Shown here one piece after another: positions 1 to 30,362 of a stretch of DNA of 64,000 nt. The notes under the pieces were generated by a model. That model searched no databases and was not told where the DNA came from. It worked only from the letters and a program-made list of their open reading frames with translations. Origin of the DNA: Glandiceps talaboti (Eukaryota > Hemichordata > Enteropneusta > Spengelidae); the NCBI RefSeq assembly GCF_964340395.1, contig NC_135559.1:6034759-6098758 (forward strand). The letters run 5' to 3'. Position numbers and translations under genes: made by a program. The number at the start of each line of letters is the position of its first letter. The stretch's first letter is position 1.

Positions 1-144
1 ACAGACAGACAGACAGGCAGGCAGATAGATAGACAGATGTATAAATAGATATATAGATAGTTAGAGTGAGAGATAGTTAGATTGGTAGGTAGGTAGGTAG
101 GTAGATAGGTATGTAGGTAAGTAGGTAGACAGATAGATGGATAT

Positions 145-179
<35 letters not shown>

Positions 180-330
180 TATATAGAGAGAGAGACAGAC
201 AGACGGACGGACGGATAGATAGATGCATGCATGCATGCATGCATGCATACATGGACGGACGGATGGATGGATGGATGGACGGACGCACGGATAGACAGAC
301 AAACAAACATACAAACTAGCAAGCAAGACG
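1..330. repeat. Compound tetranucleotide microsatellite
   Basis: The window opens with a mixture of ACAG, GATA, GGTA, GCAT and GGAC tetranucleotide tracts that grade into one another. No coding signal is visible; the open frames across it only translate the repeat. Confidence 0.95.
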
Positions 331-1091
331 GCACAAGGTACACAGAACGACTGACAATAATTCATTCCACACACGTCGTTACTCTGTCAGACTTCACTTT
401 CATGCCAACAACGTAACAATGCTATTGTGTGATTACACTTACATTTACCTAGACAGCTTGTTTGACTTACTGCTACTCGTATCAGGGGATGAAATCACAC
501 CTTTGTTCAAAGGTTTTTGTTCGGGCTGAGATAGAGGTAAATACTCACAAAGAGAACAAGAACTTAGTACACCGTTAACATATCGGTATGTTGACCTGTC
601 ACTAGGCGTGCCATTGCTGATATAACTTTATTTGTCCTTGAACACGTATGTAATGTTCTCATATCAAAGTCTTCAAATTGGGTTGTTTACGAATTGACAA
701 AACAAACACTAAAAATAAATGACGTCATTATCAGGATGACCTGAAACAAAGGGTAGAACAAAAGTGAACGAAGCATGCCATAGCGAAAAGCGAAAACAGG
801 CGTACATGTGCAATCCCTCTCGGGGTTTACAAAAAGGTGTGCTCCATAAATCTTGTATTTCGAACTGGTCAGACAAGATCACTTTGTCCTTTTATGTTCC
901 GATACAATCAAATATATACGCATTCCTTGGTACTAATAGATGTTTAAGCACGTTGTGTTTTTGTGGATTCTTTGTGATTATATTATGGGCTTACAGGCAA
1001 TACGTACGTATCCGATACACTCTAATTCAATTGTCATTTTACAGGGTTGTTATTCTAATGTGGTACTGACCTTACAACTTAAATCTTACAG
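331..1091. other. Non-coding, probably intron of the plus-strand gene
   Basis: Unique AT-rich sequence. I see no exon with both splice sites and no repeat of note. A perfect TGACGTCA sits at 720-727. Confidence 0.5.
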
Positions 1092-1211
1092 GGATATTAT
1101 TTTGAAGCTGGGAGACGAAGCAAACCTGATGCTTTACCAAAGATCGCCGTCGGTAGGAATAGCAGAAGTGCCAAGAGGTTGTGGAAGGACACGAACACGT
1201 CAACATACGAG
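1092..1211 (+). CDS. Tentative upstream exon of the acidic-tail gene
   Basis: A pyrimidine-poor but usable acceptor (cttacag) ends at 1091 and a weak donor (GAG followed by gtgcag) starts at 1212. Between them is a 40-codon open frame, phase 0 at both ends, which fits the phase-0 start of the next exon at 1526. The peptide begins [17 protein letters not shown] and is basic, like the next exon, whose YYRSRRKTTNTPDAAKR stretch it loosely resembles. The donor is poor and the intron spans the assembly gap, so this is a candidate only. Confidence 0.3.
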
Positions 1212-1258
1212 GTGCAGTAGAACAGGTACATGTAACTGTTGATTTTACCGCCAGTCAG

Positions 1259-1382
<124 letters not shown>

Positions 1383-1400
1383 TGAGGGGAGAGAGAGAGG

Positions 1401-1500
1401 NNNNNNNNNNNNNNNNNNNNNNNNNNNNNNNNNNNNNNNNNNNNNNNNNNNNNNNNNNNNNNNNNNNNNNNNNNNNNNNNNNNNNNNNNNNNNNNNNNNN
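1401..1500. other. Assembly gap of 100 N
   Basis: Exactly 100 undetermined bases lie next to a GA/G simple repeat. The round number suggests a placeholder of unknown true length. Confidence 1.
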
Positions 1501-1525
1501 GTTTCACTGATTTCTTCCCGTTCAG

Positions 1526-1778
1526 AGTCTGAAAGCCATGCAGAAAATACAGAGACAGCCTATATCACCAAGATCTGACCCATCCCACAAAGGTAGAAAT
1601 AGACTGAAGTGGCAGTCAGCTGATTCTGTCAAGTCATCATACACTCCAAGGAGACTAGAACCATTGATTGTTGGTAGGAGGGCGTTATCTACAGGACACA
1701 AACAGTTAGAGATTGCTTATTACAGATCAAGGCGGAAAACTACAAATACCCCGGATGCAGCAAAGAGGCGACGAGATG
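1526..1778 (+). CDS. Internal exon of unrecognised acidic-tail gene
   Basis: A good acceptor (tttcttcccgttcag) ends at 1525 and a donor (G followed by gttagt) starts at 1779. The exon is open in phase 0 and ends in phase 1 (GAT G), matching the next exon, which begins with TG and completes a valine codon. The encoded 84 residues start SLKAMQKIQRQPISPRSDPS and end in a basic run, AAKRRRD. The segment is strongly basic and serine/arginine-rich, in contrast with the acidic final exon. I do not recognise the family and see no transmembrane or signal sequence. The support for this exon is splice-phase agreement, not homology. Confidence 0.7.
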
Positions 1779-2666
1779 GTTAGTAATATATATAGTGATG
1801 TTTGTTAAAATATTTGTAAATCTGATAAAAACCGTTGACCTAAATAAACGCATCCAAATAGTTCAACTAAGTCCAATCGACAATGAATTTAAGTAACCTT
1901 GAACCAAAGAGTTTTTTGACAGATACTTGTCACTCGAGAAATGTGTCAAAACAAATTTGAGGAGGATTTATATGGCGGTTAATATCTGGCAGAATGTTCA
2001 TGTATGAAATATCAGAAATTCTCCGAGTCACGCGTACGTTTATACCAGACATACAACCAATCACTGTTTGTCCTGTGTAGGCTATAAAAAACCAGCAGTG
2101 TGATTTTACAGTACAGCTATTCGTCTGTCCTACCCAAAATAATTTAAACTAAAAATAACTTGTGTTTGGATATGTTACTTGTTACGTTATGCTATTGTTT
2201 ATTAAGGTGTCTTATGTGGACTTATCAAATTATACAATACTTAAATAAAATTCACAAAAAAAGAGCCACATCCAGCGCTCTGGCTTATAGGACACGAAGA
2301 ATATCAAATAAAGTAAATAAATATCACATACATCTTGGTTGTAAATAAAGGTATTCCTACGGTTAAAGGCATCATGTAAAAAGTTTGCGGTATCAATGGG
2401 AAATTTTTAACATTAAATGTTGTAGTTTTATCGTATTATGTTCATAAGACTGAAGTTTGTCGTTAGAGTTATTCTTTTCTCCAGTAATGCTTTCCTTAGA
2501 TTCCCGTATAAATTATAATAAAACATAAAGTGTACTTCATCCTCTGGTGAATTTTGGCAAAAGTCACATTTCCTGTCTTCGATTTCAAGACGACTATTGC
2601 AAGTTGTATGATTGACTAACACGAATTTTGTATTGAAAATTTACAACTATTTTCATTTCCTTTCAG
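1779..2666. other. Intron of the acidic-tail gene
   Basis: It is bounded by gttagt at 1779 and tttcatttcctttcag at 2666. It carries a decayed LINE fragment on the minus strand (2428-2622); the rest is AT-rich with nothing recognised. Confidence 0.65.
2428..2622 (-). pseudogene. LINE retrotransposon RT C-terminal zinc-knuckle fragment
   Basis: The minus strand encodes RKCDFCQNSPEDEVHFMFYY followed by NLYGNLRKALLEK. This is the signature found just after the reverse transcriptase in many non-LTR retrotransposons: a C-x2-C pair, an acidic EDE, then HF and a spaced C/Y near Y-x-x-x-R. The expected cysteine after HFMF is tyrosine here, which fits decay. Only about 65 residues survive, with no RT catalytic motif upstream. 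It sits inside an intron of a plus-strand gene, in antisense. The clade is not resolved. Confidence 0.7.
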
Positions 2667-5131
2667 TGTCAAAGCATACTCAGTCTTTTCTGGAAATGTA
2701 TTGTAAAGATAGATCAGGAGAAAACCCGGATGATGACGTCGACAGTTTCACAAAAGAGAACGTTGCCTATTTAAATGGTGATTTGTACACTACCAATGGG
2801 GAGGACAGGAGCACTGTACAGAGTATTGAGTCAGAAAGTCTTGACATCAAAGCTCAACTCGATGCGTATTTTGCTGATAAACTTCAACACAAAGAGCCAA
2901 ATGTCGCTGGTCCTGACGTAGGTACAAAGAAGAGCAACCATGATGGCGAAAATGCCAAAGTTCAAGAGGTGATCAGAACTGAATTGCAAGTAAGGGTGCC
3001 AACTGCTGATAAAGAAGAAGGGGACAAAAAGCGCGGTAAAGATATGTTTGCGGAATCCGAAGGACAGGAAGAACAAGCTAGTGAAGATAAAGAACAAAAT
3101 GCGCATGTGTGCCAAACTGGAGAAAATGAAAACAATGAACCAAACGTGCATGTGTGCCAAACTGAAGAAAGTGAAAAGGTTGAGAATGTGGTGGCTGAGA
3201 AGTCTGAAAATGTCGACGAGGGCGCTAAACCAACAGCAGACGATACCAAAAGTGATCCTGTTACTCAACAAGATGGCGCTAAACCTGACGATGATTTGGT
3301 TACCAAGGATACAGAGTCCGGTGAAAAGGAGACCACAGAGAATGAGGAGGCTGCAACCAACTCAGGCCAAAATATGGTTGAAAAGAAGGATGACTCGGGG
3401 AATGGGGATAGCGGAGATCATAAGTCCAATGAACAAGATGGCGTCAGTGACGAAAAGTTGAAAAATGACAGCGGTGACCCCAAGGATGGAGATAGAACAG
3501 TAAACAATGAACTTCTTGTAAATAATGAGACTGAAAATGAAGACGAAGGAAAGAAAGAAACAGTTGATGATTCTGAGCCTGGCAACTCAGATGACAAGAA
3601 CAACCAGTTGAAAACAGAAGAAGGGGAAAGCAAGGACGATGAGAAAGAAGTCACGGCTGATGAAAGTAAACAGACTGTGCAGGAAGATTTGAACCAGAAT
3701 GTTGAAACTGATCAAGCGGAAGAACACAACCACGATCAGGTCACAGAGGATCAGACAGAAGATATAGGTTCTGAATGCGAAGAGAAAGAGCCGAAAGAAT
3801 CGAACTTAGACGGTGAAGTCGATCAGACAGAACAAGATGACAAAGATACCCTTGTGGACGATCAAAAAGAAACTGTAATCACCGAAAGTGAAAGAAACAG
3901 ACCAGAAGAAATGAATTCAGGTGATAAAACTGAGCAAAAGGAACAGAATGATGAACAAAAAACAGCTACGGAAGATGAAAAAGCTGTAATTGATGAAAGT
4001 GAAAAAGAGGGACAGGAAATTATGAATGAGGAGGTCGTTGAGGGTCAGCAGGACCACAGTGAGGAAAGTGTGACTATGATGGACCAGAAAGATAATACAG
4101 TTGGGGGAAGTGAAAACGAGGGACAGGAAAATATGAATGAGGAGGTCGTTGAGGGTCAGCCGGACCACAGTGTGGAAAGTGTGACTATGGCGGATAATGC
4201 AGTTGAAGGAAGTGAAAAAGAGGGACAGGAAAATATGAATGAAGAGGTCGTTGAGGGTCAGCCGGACCACAGTGAGGAAAGTGTGACTATGGCGGATAAT
4301 GCAGTTGAAGGAAGTGAAAAAGATAAAAGTATAAATAACGATGATGACACACAACGTGTACTTGACAACCAGGAAGGAAATGTACATGGTGAAAATATTG
4401 AAATTACCGTTACAGAACATCAGGATGACCAGCTGATGGTTGACTCGGAAGACAACGTTGGTGACGAGACAGAAGGTGAACCTCAAAGAAATGATGAAGA
4501 TCTAACCATGCAGGAAAATAGCCAAGAAACTGTCAAACAATCTGAAGTTGATGAACAGCAAATGAACAATGATGTAGAAGCAGACGTCACTGAAGGCACA
4601 CGTGATGAGAACGAACTTGATAATGAAAAGAACCAAGAGGAAATTGAAGTTGAAAATAACAAGGATAGTGATAGAAATGGTGAGCAAAATCTGTCTGAAT
4701 CAAACGAAAATATTGAATCAAAAGTAAATACCAGTGACAGCATTGAAAATGTATCACCTGACAACGACCAGGAAAAAGACAATGAAGTGATAACACAACA
4801 TGTAGACGATGAGGAAGTGAAGGCCGATGAAACACAAAGCGATGGAAATTCCCAGTTGCCGGGAGATGGAAAAACCGACCACGATGATCAGGGTGAACTC
4901 CCAATTGCAAAGGAAGGCGAGACTTTGTTGGCTTCTAACGAAGTCGAGACTGATGCGGCAGACAATGAACATGATGATGTGATCGAAACTGATACAACAA
5001 TCACTAACAATAATAACGCGATCGAACCAGAACAGACTCAGGAATCTAAACAAGAAGCAGAAGCCATGGAAATGGAGACAGTCGACAATAACGAAAGTGA
5101 AACTCAGCATCAACATACTACAGAAATCTGA
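2667..5131 (+). CDS. Terminal exon: highly acidic low-complexity protein
   Basis: A strong acceptor (cctttcag) ends at 2666. The frame then runs 820 codons to a TGA at 5129-5131, with the first two bases completing a codon from exon 1526-1778. An in-frame ATG at 2612 lies upstream of the acceptor in intron sequence, so I do not take it as the start. The first 70 residues (SKHTQSFLEMYCKDRSGENP onward) look globular or semi-ordered. The rest is almost pure D, E, N, Q, K, S and T with scattered V, and so intrinsically disordered. It contains two HVCQT copies near residue 150 and three tandem copies of a 34-37 residue unit. There are no hydrophobic segments. No function can be assigned; polyacidic tails of this kind occur in chromatin, ciliary and calcium-buffering proteins. 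The gene is convergent with BCOR. Confidence 0.85.
3998..4312 (+). repeat. Three tandem in-frame coding repeats
   Basis: Three copies start at 3998 (111 nt), 4109 (102 nt) and 4211 (102 nt). Each encodes SE-x-EGQE-x-MNEEVVEGQ followed by a DHS-x-ESVTM stretch. Copies two and three differ at only a few bases, so the duplication is recent. Copy one has three extra codons (DQK region). Confidence 0.95.
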
Positions 5132-6470
5132 TAAAAAAAATAGACTCCAGACAATCAACACAAACGGCCGATAGAGGGCGCTGAACATGCCAAGTGGAAC
5201 CAGACGACAATCGGTGTATCTGGGTGTTTCTACCCCAGTGATTCAAGAGATATAGGAGCTGGGAACGAGGCTGATTAACAGATTAACTTATAAATCTATT
5301 GTAATTATGTTAATCCCAAAACGACAAATCTAAACCAAACTTAGCGGTTAGTGATTTTTTTTAACGTGGCAACAACAAACGTTTGATTTCAGTTGTCGCT
5401 AGATTATGAAATATTTTTCTACGAACAAGGCACTATACAATCCCCGGGTATGAAACATGAATCGAGTTTGCCAAACATGAATAGCTATTTACAGATAACA
5501 ATACATGTAAGATAATAGAACACTTTTGGTATATAACCATGTATTATGATTTGCTGATCGAGTATTTACATCAATTATTATTTAACACTGCGGTTGTTTA
5601 ATTGTATACTTGAACCATAGGGACGTGTGTAATCATGCTTGTATGGGTGGCTAACATGGAAAATAACGTTACAAATATGAATGATGTTTGCACTACTTTA
5701 CTCCATCTTGTATGGATGGATACAAACATTACCATACCGCCAGTAAATATACATGTAGTATTAAGCGAGCATGGGTAGAGGGCCACATTATTCGACAGTT
5801 CGTATCAATCTCTGGCATAAATCGTAATCCAGGCAACATTACGCGTCCCTGTGACTTGAACAGATTTGAAGTTATTGAATGAAGTGACATCTAACCTCTG
5901 ACCTTTGACCTTTGTCCAAGTACAGAGCAGCTAAAGCTCAGACAGCGCGGTGATTTACGACACCTGACACTCCATGTGACACGTACACGTGTCTGTGTGA
6001 AGAAACCATAAACACTAATACTGGCTTTCTTGCCTGTCGCCGCAGGTAGATGACAGCGCCCTCAGACTTATCAACCGTTAATAAATTAATTTGTTTTTCA
6101 TTATTTATTCTTACGAAAAAGGGACAGCTGTCTTGAATTTACTGACTGTATGTATAAAACATTTACTGTCTTGTAAAATGATACATAATGACAATCGCCA
6201 AACGTGATAATTAGAAGTGAGAATATTATCACATGTAAGATATTGAGGTTGACATTACTTCACAGAACTAATAACTTGGAGGGCAATCATTGATGAAAAT
6301 TGAACACAAATTAACTGTAATAGAAAAAAATTGTGAGTTTATGTATAAATATATCATATTTGTAATGAAGTAAGGCCAACAATGAGTAAAGGATGAAACC
6401 CTTACAAACATTTGTATATCTGAAATTTGTGGGTTGTCATGTGTACACTACACTGCACTACTTTCACTAT

Positions 6471-6538
6471 GCTACACTACACTACACTACACTACACTAC
6501 ACTACACTACACTACACTACACTACACTACACTACACT
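6471..6538. repeat. (CACTA)n pentanucleotide array
   Basis: About 13 near-perfect copies of CACTA, with degenerate copies beginning about 25 bases earlier. Confidence 0.95.
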
Positions 6539-7053
6539 GCAATACATAGAGACTCCATTCAGGTCTTTAATCCTATATAATCACAGACAAGCTTTCTTGT
6601 AAGACAGTGAACCTTTGACACTGACCTTGACCTTCTGGGTCAATTATCAAAATGAAGCTGTTCTACGCATAGTACAGAGTCTGTAGCATTTAAGTGTGGC
6701 TATTTTTTTTCAAAATGATGTCTAAAGGTAGTAGAGAACAAGAGAAGAGAAGTACGTAATGCATGCATTACTCTTGGCTCTCACTTAACTTTTAACTGAA
6801 TGTTGGCCATAAACTTTTAAACTGGGTGATGGCCACATTTGTTGTGAACAATCATGATTTACTGCACAACTCAACAACTTCAATACATCTAGACTTCATT
6901 CAAGTGTCTATCCCTACATAATTAGGTGTACAGTCGCCTTTGGCCTCAAGTTCTATAATGGAAATCCAGATATTTCCTGTATATCACAGATACATTTTAG
7001 TATTTATTTGTTACCACGAATTTATTTTTTAAATCATGTCACATAGAAGTAAG

Positions 7054-7089
7054 TTTTTTTTTTTTTTTTTTTTTTTTTGGGGGGGGGGG
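7054..7089. repeat. Poly-T then poly-G tract
   Basis: A run of about 25 T is followed directly by about 11 G. Confidence 0.95.
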
Positions 7090-7712
7090 ACTGTGTAGAA
7101 AGGCTTGTTTACTTAATGAAGGCATTTTTGTCACAAGTTCTCGGCCGATATCTCACAACACTCACATCACATGACCTTGTGGCGAATACAACAATCCAGA
7201 CAAAACGTCCCAAAAAAACTCTGTTTATTTACAGTTTCTCATCGTGGAATGTCATCTTTTTCGATTACACAGAAATTAAAATTACAAAATCACATGATTT
7301 GTTGTTATTGACACGTTCATTCAATCGACTCACTACACCTTTTCGCATTTACAAAATATTTCAATCTTCGTATAGTTAGTTTGCTAAAATGCCGATGAAA
7401 ATGCTAACAAAATAAGGTAACTATCCACAAAAAAAACAGGAAAAAACCAGATTACAAGTTAACAAGTTTACAACTGGCTGGCGATAACGTCGTCAAAACC
7501 AAAACATTGGAAAATACGGAACATTTTTAAATTTTCATGAACAAAAAGACCCATTTTTAGATTGGATGTTAACTATTCTGATTTGGAAAGGCAGTGTCTC
7601 TCTGTTAAAGTTGTTTTTAAATCTCAAACTCGAAAAACTAATGAATGAACATAAGTAAGAAACGTAAGTGATCAAAACGCCAGCAATGTACCATTTTTTG
7701 GTATTTAGTGAA

Positions 7713-7820
7713 GAGAAAGTTCCCGCCATTACTACAGGGAAAGTTCCCGCCATTACTGCAGAGAAAGTTCCCGCCATTACTGCAGCGAATGTTCCCTCAC
7801 TTCCAAGGAATGTTCCCGCC
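7713..7820. repeat. 24-bp minisatellite carrying TTCCCGCC
   Basis: Three close copies of a 24-bp unit (gagaaagttcccgccattac plus tgca) start at 7713, 7737 and 7761, followed by one or two degenerate copies. Perfect TTCCCGCC octamers, which match the E2F consensus, lie at 7720, 7744, 7768 and 7813. Confidence 0.9.
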
Positions 7821-8351
7821 TAAGACTTATGAATTTCGTGAAATACTGGTGGCTACTGTCATGTCATGTTATGTTCAAATACAAAAATAGTGGCGGGTTA
7901 ATGGGGTCCCTGCTGAAAGCTCAAAGTTGAGGTGGCGCTTTATTCCAAACGTCACGAAGTCAGTTTTCATTCCTTATCAGCAGGCATGTAGCGATCGTCA
8001 CACATCCAATATGGCGGTGTAAATCAACATTTCTCGTATCCTTTCCTTCCGTTTTTTTACGATAAGAAGGGGGCTAATATGTAAATCAATACAGCGCTTT
8101 TATAGTTTCTCCAGTTAAAGTCATTCATGTTATACAGTTCATGTAAAACTTAATCAACTAGCTTCGACAGCACACTGTCCCTAATTTTAGCACCTGGTTG
8201 TATATTTTCTTCGCCACACTTTGTTTAAATCCCGTCCAAGTTAGAAGCAACACAAAAGAGCTTATATCCCGCCCAAGTATTTTGACAAAGTTTTCAACGG
8301 TAGATGGTTGAATGTACAGAAATACGGCGACTGTAAGCATAAACTGTTTTT

Positions 8352-8409
8352 CGCTGCTATATCCCCGCAGAAATTAAGGCCGCTGCTATATCCCCGCAGA
8401 AATTAAGGC
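8352..8409. repeat. Perfect 29-bp tandem duplication
   Basis: The 29-bp unit at 8352-8380 (cgctgctatatccccgcaga plus nine more bases) is repeated exactly at 8381-8409. Confidence 0.95.
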
Positions 8410-8621
8410 ATTCAGCTGGCAGAACACTCACTTCCCAAAATGGCCGATGCATAGTACTGACTTGTATCTATATGGTGCGTTGTAGACGAACACGCTTTGA
8501 ATCCACGTTTATCATATGTACATGTACAGGACACCTCTCCTGTGTTATAAACGTTATGAACTGTGAAAGTTGTAAATAATTCAGGACTTGATGAAGAACA
8601 ACTCCTCTTTCAATCTGTCTA

Positions 8622-8627
8622 TTTAAT
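8622..8627 (-). terminator. Candidate ATTAAA polyadenylation signal of BCOR
   Basis: TTTAAT on the plus strand reads ATTAAA on the BCOR strand, about 155 bases past the stop codon. It is the nearest variant of the poly(A) signal I find, but such hexamers are common in AT-rich DNA. Confidence 0.25.
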
Positions 8628-8781
8628 TGTACAGCAGCAGCAACAACAATAGCAACAACTCTCGTATCCCGGATGTTGTTACTTTGACCCTTCACATTTT
8701 GAGCAAATAAATATACCACATATCCCAGAATCCATTTGAGCTGTCTCTTTTAAGCATTCATAATAATGTTTTCTTCTGCTG

Positions 8782-27495
<18,714 letters not shown>

Positions 27496-29118
27496 CTGCA
27501 ATTAATAAATTACAAAATTATTATTAATTTTAAATCTAATTTAAGTAGACTCTAAACATCGCTTTACTGATACCATATGTTGAAATTCGTGTATTTTTCG
27601 GTGTTTTGCCCGATTAATTTTTGCAAAGGGCTTTAAAAATATATCTCCATCATTTTACTTATATCATAATGACATTCAATTCGATGTCAATACAAAATAA
27701 GTTATTTGAATGACTTATACTACTGTAACACTATATTATACAAAGTTATGGTTGATACAAGCCATCTACTTTGGCACTTCTTCTGCAGAAAAATCAAACT
27801 GAAAACAACAGCGAGTACTCCATGTTCGTTTCCCTCAAAACCTACTAAAGATACTTTATATGCAACGAGCCCCCCCCCCCCCCCCTCACGCCAAACGGTT
27901 TCCCTAGTCTGGCAAACGGGTGATGTCACGTGGCTTGTGGCCAGGTGCTACGTTTCTATTTACATGAACTTATTGTTTTACCGTGACGAAATGTAAATCA
28001 AGTGTAATATCTAACACAATATTTCTGGAAAGGAGCAAGTAATTTCGCAAATCGGACATCTACAATGTGGCAGGCAATTAATTAACTGATGCCCCCACTG
28101 TTACAAGACAAACGGTGGCGCGCTGTACGATAAAAAAGGATATAGGCGATATGAAAGCAGAAATCGAGACTGTATACTGTAGGGGTGTCTGAGTCAACAA
28201 CTCAGGCACGCCACCAGTGACCCCCTATTGACCTATTTGTCACGTGTCATCATCTATCAAAGATTATTGCAATGTGACCCTTGACCTGTTGCATTTTGAC
28301 CATTGACTTTTAAAGGAACAAAATGCTGGCAGGACTCCCCTCCTCACCCCTAACTTTTTTACGGATGGCTCTCAATAATTCCTTATAAATGAAAGAGTGC
28401 GATGAGACATAATAACTTCTCCAACAATCGTCAGATTTGTTAGGGAATAGCCATCTTAGATGTATCATGCGTACACAACATTGCTAGGCAACACATATGT
28501 ATAGTAAATGTATTTTAACAGTCCTCACTAGTATACGTCATAGTGTCGTCATAATGATGACGTCAGTGGTTTGATATGTTTCGTCTTAGGTGTCTGGAAT
28601 ATGCACATGACTGTTCAGCTTGCTTCGAATATATTAGCATTACACGACTATTAAAGGATTCAATTATTCACATGCACACATACATTTACGGTTCGCTCGG
28701 ATCTTTGTATTAATTCATCTGGGTTAAACTTACAATCAAAAGCAATCGATACACGCTATATGTCTGGATATGTTGGGGAGAACATAACGTAAAAGTGTGG
28801 GTTTCACTTTTTATGACATTCTGACTTCCGATCACGAATGCGTCGAATGTTCCTGATTATGAAATAGAGAGACGTCTGACAGGACTCGAGCCATGGGGCA
28901 TTCCGTCCTGAATGTAAGGTCCATAATTTAGAATTAACTTAATGGGTCTCAATCGGAAGAGTGACTCATTTAATGATTGGGCATAGATCTACGGTCACTA
29001 CGTTGGAAATTATGATTTAATGAATGTGTAACAATTGTGTGAATCGGTGCACTGAGAGAGATATAAATTTTTCACGAGTCAATGTACTTCGAATTTCAGC
29101 ACACAGTAATGTCTAAGT
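27496..29118. other. Non-coding, probable BCOR 5' intron
   Basis: It contains a poly-C run (27870-27885) and TGACGTCA at 28558-28565. No exon with splice support is found on either strand. Confidence 0.5.
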
Positions 29119-29133
29119 GTATATATATATATA

Positions 29134-29175
<42 letters not shown>
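29119..29175. repeat. (TA)n microsatellite
   Basis: TA tract with one CAC interruption, about 160 bases left of hammerhead-like copy B. Confidence 0.97.
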
Positions 29176-29177
<2 letters not shown>

Positions 29178-29333
29178 ATGTATTTATATTTGCATACATG
29201 TATATATATATACGTCATAAACATACATATATATACATATGAATGTAAGTGTCTCGCTAGAGAGAACAGTGCTCGATGCAAATATTAGAATCAGGGCACT
29301 TATAGACTTAATTCAAAAGAATAAGGATGTAAT

Positions 29334-29378
29334 AAGTCGTTACTCAGAGTTCACTCTTCGAGCGATCTTCAGACGACT
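29334..29378 (-). ncRNA. Hammerhead-ribozyme-like motif, copy B
   Basis: On the minus strand: AGTCGT, core CTGAAGA (CTGANGA is permitted), helix II candidate GCTC-GAA-GAGT, then GAAC, TCTGA, GTA and ACGACTT. Helix I ends are exact complements. It shares the one-base loss in the GAAA box with copy A and the flanking ataaggatgtaataagtcgt with copy A. It is probably a fragment of the same retroelement family. Confidence 0.5.
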
Positions 29379-30271
29379 AAAATGGGATTGTCAAGGTCGA
29401 TACATAAGCTTATACACTTCATGGCGACATTTCGAGACCTACATAATTATTTCATGAATAACTTTTTCATCAAACACACTTTGACAAAATTTTCTTAAAT
29501 TTGATATATCACAATTGCATGGATAATAGCAATAATAAAGATGATGATGATAATGTAGATGGTAAGTTGCAAAATACTTCGTTGTGGTTATTTGTTCTGT
29601 TCATTCTGTTGGTAGTTGTATAACGTTTATGTCCTTTAAAAATACTCCTTGCTTATATGTCAACTCTATTCCTAAAATCATAAAAACATTATATGATATA
29701 TCTTTTATGTCCTTTAAAAGAACACTTTTTGCTAAAGATGTCACCTCTTAACAAACTGTCGTTTGTTATGAAATTTGGTATATCTATTAACCTACACGTT
29801 TGATGTCTATGATGTGGTACATATCAAACAGCTGTTCACGCCCCTATATCACCACCACTGGCGCTACGTTTATATCAAAGCTGGTGGCCTGGTTCTTGCT
29901 GACGTATGTCATTTGTAAGGAAAACAAGAGGCGTCGTTTACGATGTTATCAAAAGCAGTCTTTGGGACGACGCGTTCACTAAATGCAACGGTAGAGAGAA
30001 AGGAAACATATCAAGAACTGACGCCACTAACCCAGACCACCAAGTTACGGACTGTGTCCGTTTCTCAATCATATTTGTATGCACTGAAATATGACGATGT
30101 AGGCCGTGGTACTATTTAAATACGGCCAATGCAAAGCAAATAGTTCTATAGAATCAATGTCATGAATCGATCATGTCGAGAACAATAATCAGAGGTATTA
30201 CAAATGTAATTGAAACGAAACTAAGTTGTACATATGCGACTATGTTATTCAACCTAACCTAACAAGATTTC
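29379..30271. other. Non-coding spacer
   Basis: AT-rich unique sequence. Nothing recognised. Confidence 0.6.
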
Positions 30272-30362
30272 GTATGTATGTATGTATGTATGTATGTATG
30301 TATGTATGTATGTATGTATGTATGTATGTATGTATGTATGTATGTATGTATGTATGTATGTA
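30272..30362. repeat. (GTAT)n array
   Basis: About 22 GTAT units. Confidence 0.97.

Larger units (their letters stand above)
5132..8781. other. Intergenic region between convergent genes
   Basis: This holds the 3' UTRs of both flanking genes and spacer DNA. The first AATAAA downstream of the plus-strand stop is at 6080-6085, about 950 bases on. Simple repeats and two short tandem duplications are listed separately. No open frame here has splice or homology support. Confidence 0.6.

Noticed and set aside
2612-2666. ATG at 2612 as start of the acidic protein
   Set aside because: A strong acceptor lies at 2666 and the upstream exon joins it in phase; the intervening residues come from intron sequence.
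3917-4486. Hydrophobic 189-residue minus-strand frame that looks like a membrane protein
   Set aside because: It is the antisense shadow of the acidic repeat exon; complementing D/E codons gives F/I/V/L-rich sequence.
7713-7820. CRISPR-like regularly spaced repeat
   Set aside because: Units are head-to-tail with no unique spacers, in a metazoan genome; an ordinary minisatellite.
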